Made by a program: the position numbers and the translations under genes. Below the pieces are notes generated by a model that ran no database searches, was not told the origin of the DNA, and worked only from the letters and a program-made list of their open reading frames with translations. Of a stretch of DNA of 34,545 bases, positions 32,928 through 34,545 are shown in pieces (the stretch's first letter is position 1; each line of letters starts with the position of its first letter). This DNA is from Azohydromonas sediminis (lineage in GTDB: Bacteria; Pseudomonadota; Gammaproteobacteria; Burkholderiales; Burkholderiaceae_C): contig NZ_QOAZ01000035.1 of NCBI RefSeq assembly GCF_003574675.1, positions 1 to 34,545 on the forward strand. The letters are read 5' to 3'.

Positions 32928-33746
32928 ATGACGCGCGCCACCTTCGCGCTGCTCGCGGCGCCGGCGGTGCTGCTGCTGGCGCTGTTCTTCGCGCTGCCGG
33001 TGGCCGCCGTCGTCGTCGATGCGCTGCGCGAGGGGCTCGCGGCGTTCGTGCGCGTCGTCGCGATGCCCACGTTCTGGCCGTCGCTGGTGGGCAGCACGGT
33101 GCTGACGCTCGTCGCGTCGACGCTGTCGCTCCTCGTGGGCGTTGCGGTGGCGCTGCACCTGTCGCGCATGGACGAGCGCCGGCGCACGCTGCTGGCGTTC
33201 GTCATCGCGCTGCCGCTGACGTTCTCGGGGCTGATCGTCGCCTACGGCTTCATCCTGACCTACGGCCGCGCCGGGCTCGTCACGCAGCTGCTCGCGCTGG
33301 CCGGCGCCGACGCGGCGGTCGTCGGCAAGGCGCTGTTCACACCGACGGGGCTCGCCTTCGCGTCGTCGTACTACCTGATCCCGCGCGTCGTGATGGGCGT
33401 GCTGCCGGTGTTCGTCAACTTCGACCGCGCGCAGCTCGATGTAGCGCAGTCGCTCGGCGCCACGCCGGCGCAGGCGTTTCGCCAGGTGATGCTGCCGCAG
33501 CTGGCCGCACCGATCGTCGCCAGCGGCTGCCTGATCGCCGCCGTCGTCTTCGGCGCCTACGGCACCGCGCTCGCGCTCGTGGGCACGCGGCTCGAGATCC
33601 TGCCGCTGCAGCTGTACAGCCTGATCTCGGAAACCGGCTCCGACTTCCCGGCCGCCGCGGCGCTGGCGCTGTTGATCACCGCCGCGTGCTCGACGATCAT
33701 GACGGTGGGCGCCTGGATCGGCAGCCGCCACGAGAAGCACCTGTGA
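32928..33746 (+). CDS. ABC transporter permease (Fe3+/polyamine type), second
   Basis: A 272-residue permease with about six helices and the EAA loop region LDVAQSLGATPAQAFRQVM leading to LPQL. It is the partner of the permease at 29956-30747; such heterodimeric pairs are typical of PotBC and phosphonate-type systems. It starts 7 bases after the binding-protein stop. Its own stop TGA (33744-33746) overlaps a GTG start of the LOG-like gene as GTGA, which ties that protein to the transporter. The order permease, ATPase, binding protein, permease is less common than clustered permeases. Confidence 0.9.
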   Translation: MTRATFALLAAPAVLLLALFFALPVAAVVVDALREGLAAFVRVVAMPTFWPSLVGSTVLTLVASTLSLLVGVAVALHLSRMDERRRTLLAFVIALPLTFSGLIVAYGFILTYGRAGLVTQLLALAGADAAVVGKALFTPTGLAFASSYYLIPRVVMGVLPVFVNFDRAQLDVAQSLGATPAQAFRQVMLPQLAAPIVASGCLIAAVVFGAYGTALALVGTRLEILPLQLYSLISETGSDFPAAAALALLITAACSTIMTVGAWIGSRHEKHL

Positions 33747-34276
33747 CCGCATCCGCCCCCGCTCACCTGCAGGCGCTGATCGCCGAAGTCGCCGCGCGCC
33801 AGCGCACGCGGCCGCTGCGCGTGCCGGTGGGCGTCATCGGTCCGCGGCAGGCCACGCCGGCGCAGGTCGCCGCCGCCGAGGCGGTCGGCCGCGGCATCGC
33901 GCGCATGGGGCTGGCGCTGATCTGCGGCGGGCGCGCCGGCGTGATGGAAGGTGCGTGCCGCGGCGCGCACGACGCCGGCGGCATCGCGATCGGCATCCTG
34001 CCCGGCGACGACCCCGCCGAGGCCAACCCGTACGCCAGCGTCGTGCTCGCCACCGGCATCGGCGAGGCGCGCAACGCCGTCATCGCCCGCGCGGCGCTGT
34101 GCCTGGTGGCGATCGGCGACAACTTCGGCACGCTGAGCGAAGTCGCCTTCGGTCGACAGTTCGGCAAGCTCGTCGTCGGGCTCGAGGGCGCGCCACGCGT
34201 CGACGGCGTCGTGCACGCGGCCAAGGCCGACGACGCGCTGATCGAGGTGGCGCGCTGCGCGCTGGCGGCACGCTGA
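33743..34276 (+). CDS. LOG/TIGR00725-like Rossmann-fold protein
   Basis: A 177-residue protein with a nucleotide-binding fold related to LOG (cytokinin-activating phosphoribohydrolase) and DprA-like proteins. Features are VGVIGPR near 29-35, CGGRAGVMEGACRGA (61-75), GIGEARN (105-111) and GDNFGTLSE (125-133). In true LOG enzymes the last motif is PGGxGTxxE; here Pro-Gly-Gly is replaced by Gly-Asp-Asn while GT and Glu remain, as in the TIGR00725 group of unknown function. GTG 33743 is the start, overlapping the permease stop. Translational coupling to an importer suggests it handles or senses an imported nucleotide-like or phosphorylated ligand, but that is inference. Confidence 0.82.
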   Translation: MTASAPAHLQALIAEVAARQRTRPLRVPVGVIGPRQATPAQVAAAEAVGRGIARMGLALICGGRAGVMEGACRGAHDAGGIAIGILPGDDPAEANPYASVVLATGIGEARNAVIARAALCLVAIGDNFGTLSEVAFGRQFGKLVVGLEGAPRVDGVVHAAKADDALIEVARCALAAR

Positions 34277-34357
34277 GATCGCGGGGCAACGTCGGCTGCG
34301 ATCACGCCTGCGCCGCACCGATGCTCATGTCCCCACAGCCGGCTCGGCGCGATTCAC

Positions 34358-34454
34358 CCTAAATCCGGCAGTTACCCCGTCGCTGGCAGGCCAGCCGCGG
34401 GTCGTGGTGGGCCGACGATCGGGGCTATGCGGTCGCTGACGTAGCGCAGCAGGC
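34358..34454 (-). repeat. Right copy of the 97-bp inverted repeat (IS end)
   Basis: The reverse complement of 185-281, identical at every base read. The presumed IS terminus CCTAAATCC faces the cargo, as in the left copy, so the two remnants are in inverted orientation with inner ends about 34.1 kb apart. Sequence to the right continues in frame into the transposase-like gene, so this copy extends further than the left one before the window ends. No gene lies between 34277 and 34357. Confidence 0.75.
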
Positions 34455-34545
34455 AGCCCCAGCGGTCGAGGTCCTTGAACTGCTCCGCAGCTGACCGAAC
34501 GTGCTGCAAGGCCGCGCCGATGTTGGCGATCAGCCGCTTGAGCAT
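34372..34545 (-). pseudogene. C-terminal part of a transposase-like gene, cut by the window edge
   Basis: On the minus strand the frame enters at the window edge and ends at TAA (34374-34372), giving 57 residues: MLKRLIANIGAALQHV, then RSAAEQFKDLDRWG and the shared RYVSDRIAPIVGPP tail. The codon at the edge is ATG, but it may be internal. The last 27 residues equal those of the left remnant. The position beside a repeat terminus suggests the C-terminus of an IS transposase; the family is not certain, and the gene may be intact beyond the window. Confidence 0.5.

Noticed and set aside
1-34545. Phage, CRISPR or known anti-phage defence system
   Set aside because: No repeats with spacers, no cas, restriction, Abi or phage structural genes were seen; the only defence-like element is the common PIN/RHH toxin-antitoxin pair.

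Overview
The window reads as a high-GC (roughly 70% by eye) Burkholderiales-type betaproteobacterial segment. Gene families, strong GC/GTG third-position bias, many 4-base start/stop overlaps and a REP-like hairpin cluster at 6774-6831 all point that way; a Rubrivivax/Leptothrix-like relative is my inference, not a measurement. No rRNA, tRNA, CRISPR array or replication origin was seen. Both edges lie inside insertion-sequence remnants. A 97-bp segment at 185-281 is repeated exactly, in inverted orientation, at 34358-34454, with the two presumed IS ends facing inward. About 34 kb of cargo therefore sits between inverted IS remnants, or a contig was broken at repeats.

310-14763 is a divergent catabolic gene cluster. 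The minus-strand unit starts at 10951 with a sulfonate/aromatic-type ABC importer (ATPase, binding protein, permease). It continues with an SDR dehydrogenase, a cupin, an alpha/beta hydrolase, an IclR regulator, a thiamine-diphosphate (TPP) enzyme, an aspartate-dehydrogenase-like protein, an aldehyde dehydrogenase and an SDR lacking the usual Tyr/Lys pair. The plus-strand unit encodes a two-domain extradiol dioxygenase, a 74-residue HTH-like protein, a VanA-type Rieske oxygenase and its VanB-type reductase. The 544-bp divergent spacer carries three related palindromic sites (GTTTCT-N4-AGAAAC type) placed at plausible promoters. Together these look like uptake, ring oxygenation, ring cleavage, hydrolysis, decarboxylation and aldehyde oxidation of an unidentified aromatic compound, possibly one containing nitrogen.

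14827-19142 is a patchwork: an MFS transporter gene that loses its 3' end at a junction with an orphan rtcA, a glutamine-synthetase-like gamma-glutamyl ligase, and a PIN/ribbon-helix-helix toxin-antitoxin pair with a palindrome at its start.

19189-29806 appears to be a redox or energy-status block. A minus-strand unit (glgC, universal stress protein, PaaK-like ligase) diverges from a plus-strand unit (NDP-forming acyl-CoA synthetase fused to a GNAT domain, then a MacAB-like ABC ATPase, permease and periplasmic adaptor). The spacer between them holds an FNR/CRP-type box (TTGAC-N4-GTCAA). A second such box precedes the last unit.

29956-34276 is a tightly coupled Fe3+/polyamine-type ABC importer (permease, ATPase, binding protein, permease) ending in a LOG/TIGR00725-like nucleotide-binding-fold protein. 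Functional statements rest on motif recognition by reading; no database search was run.
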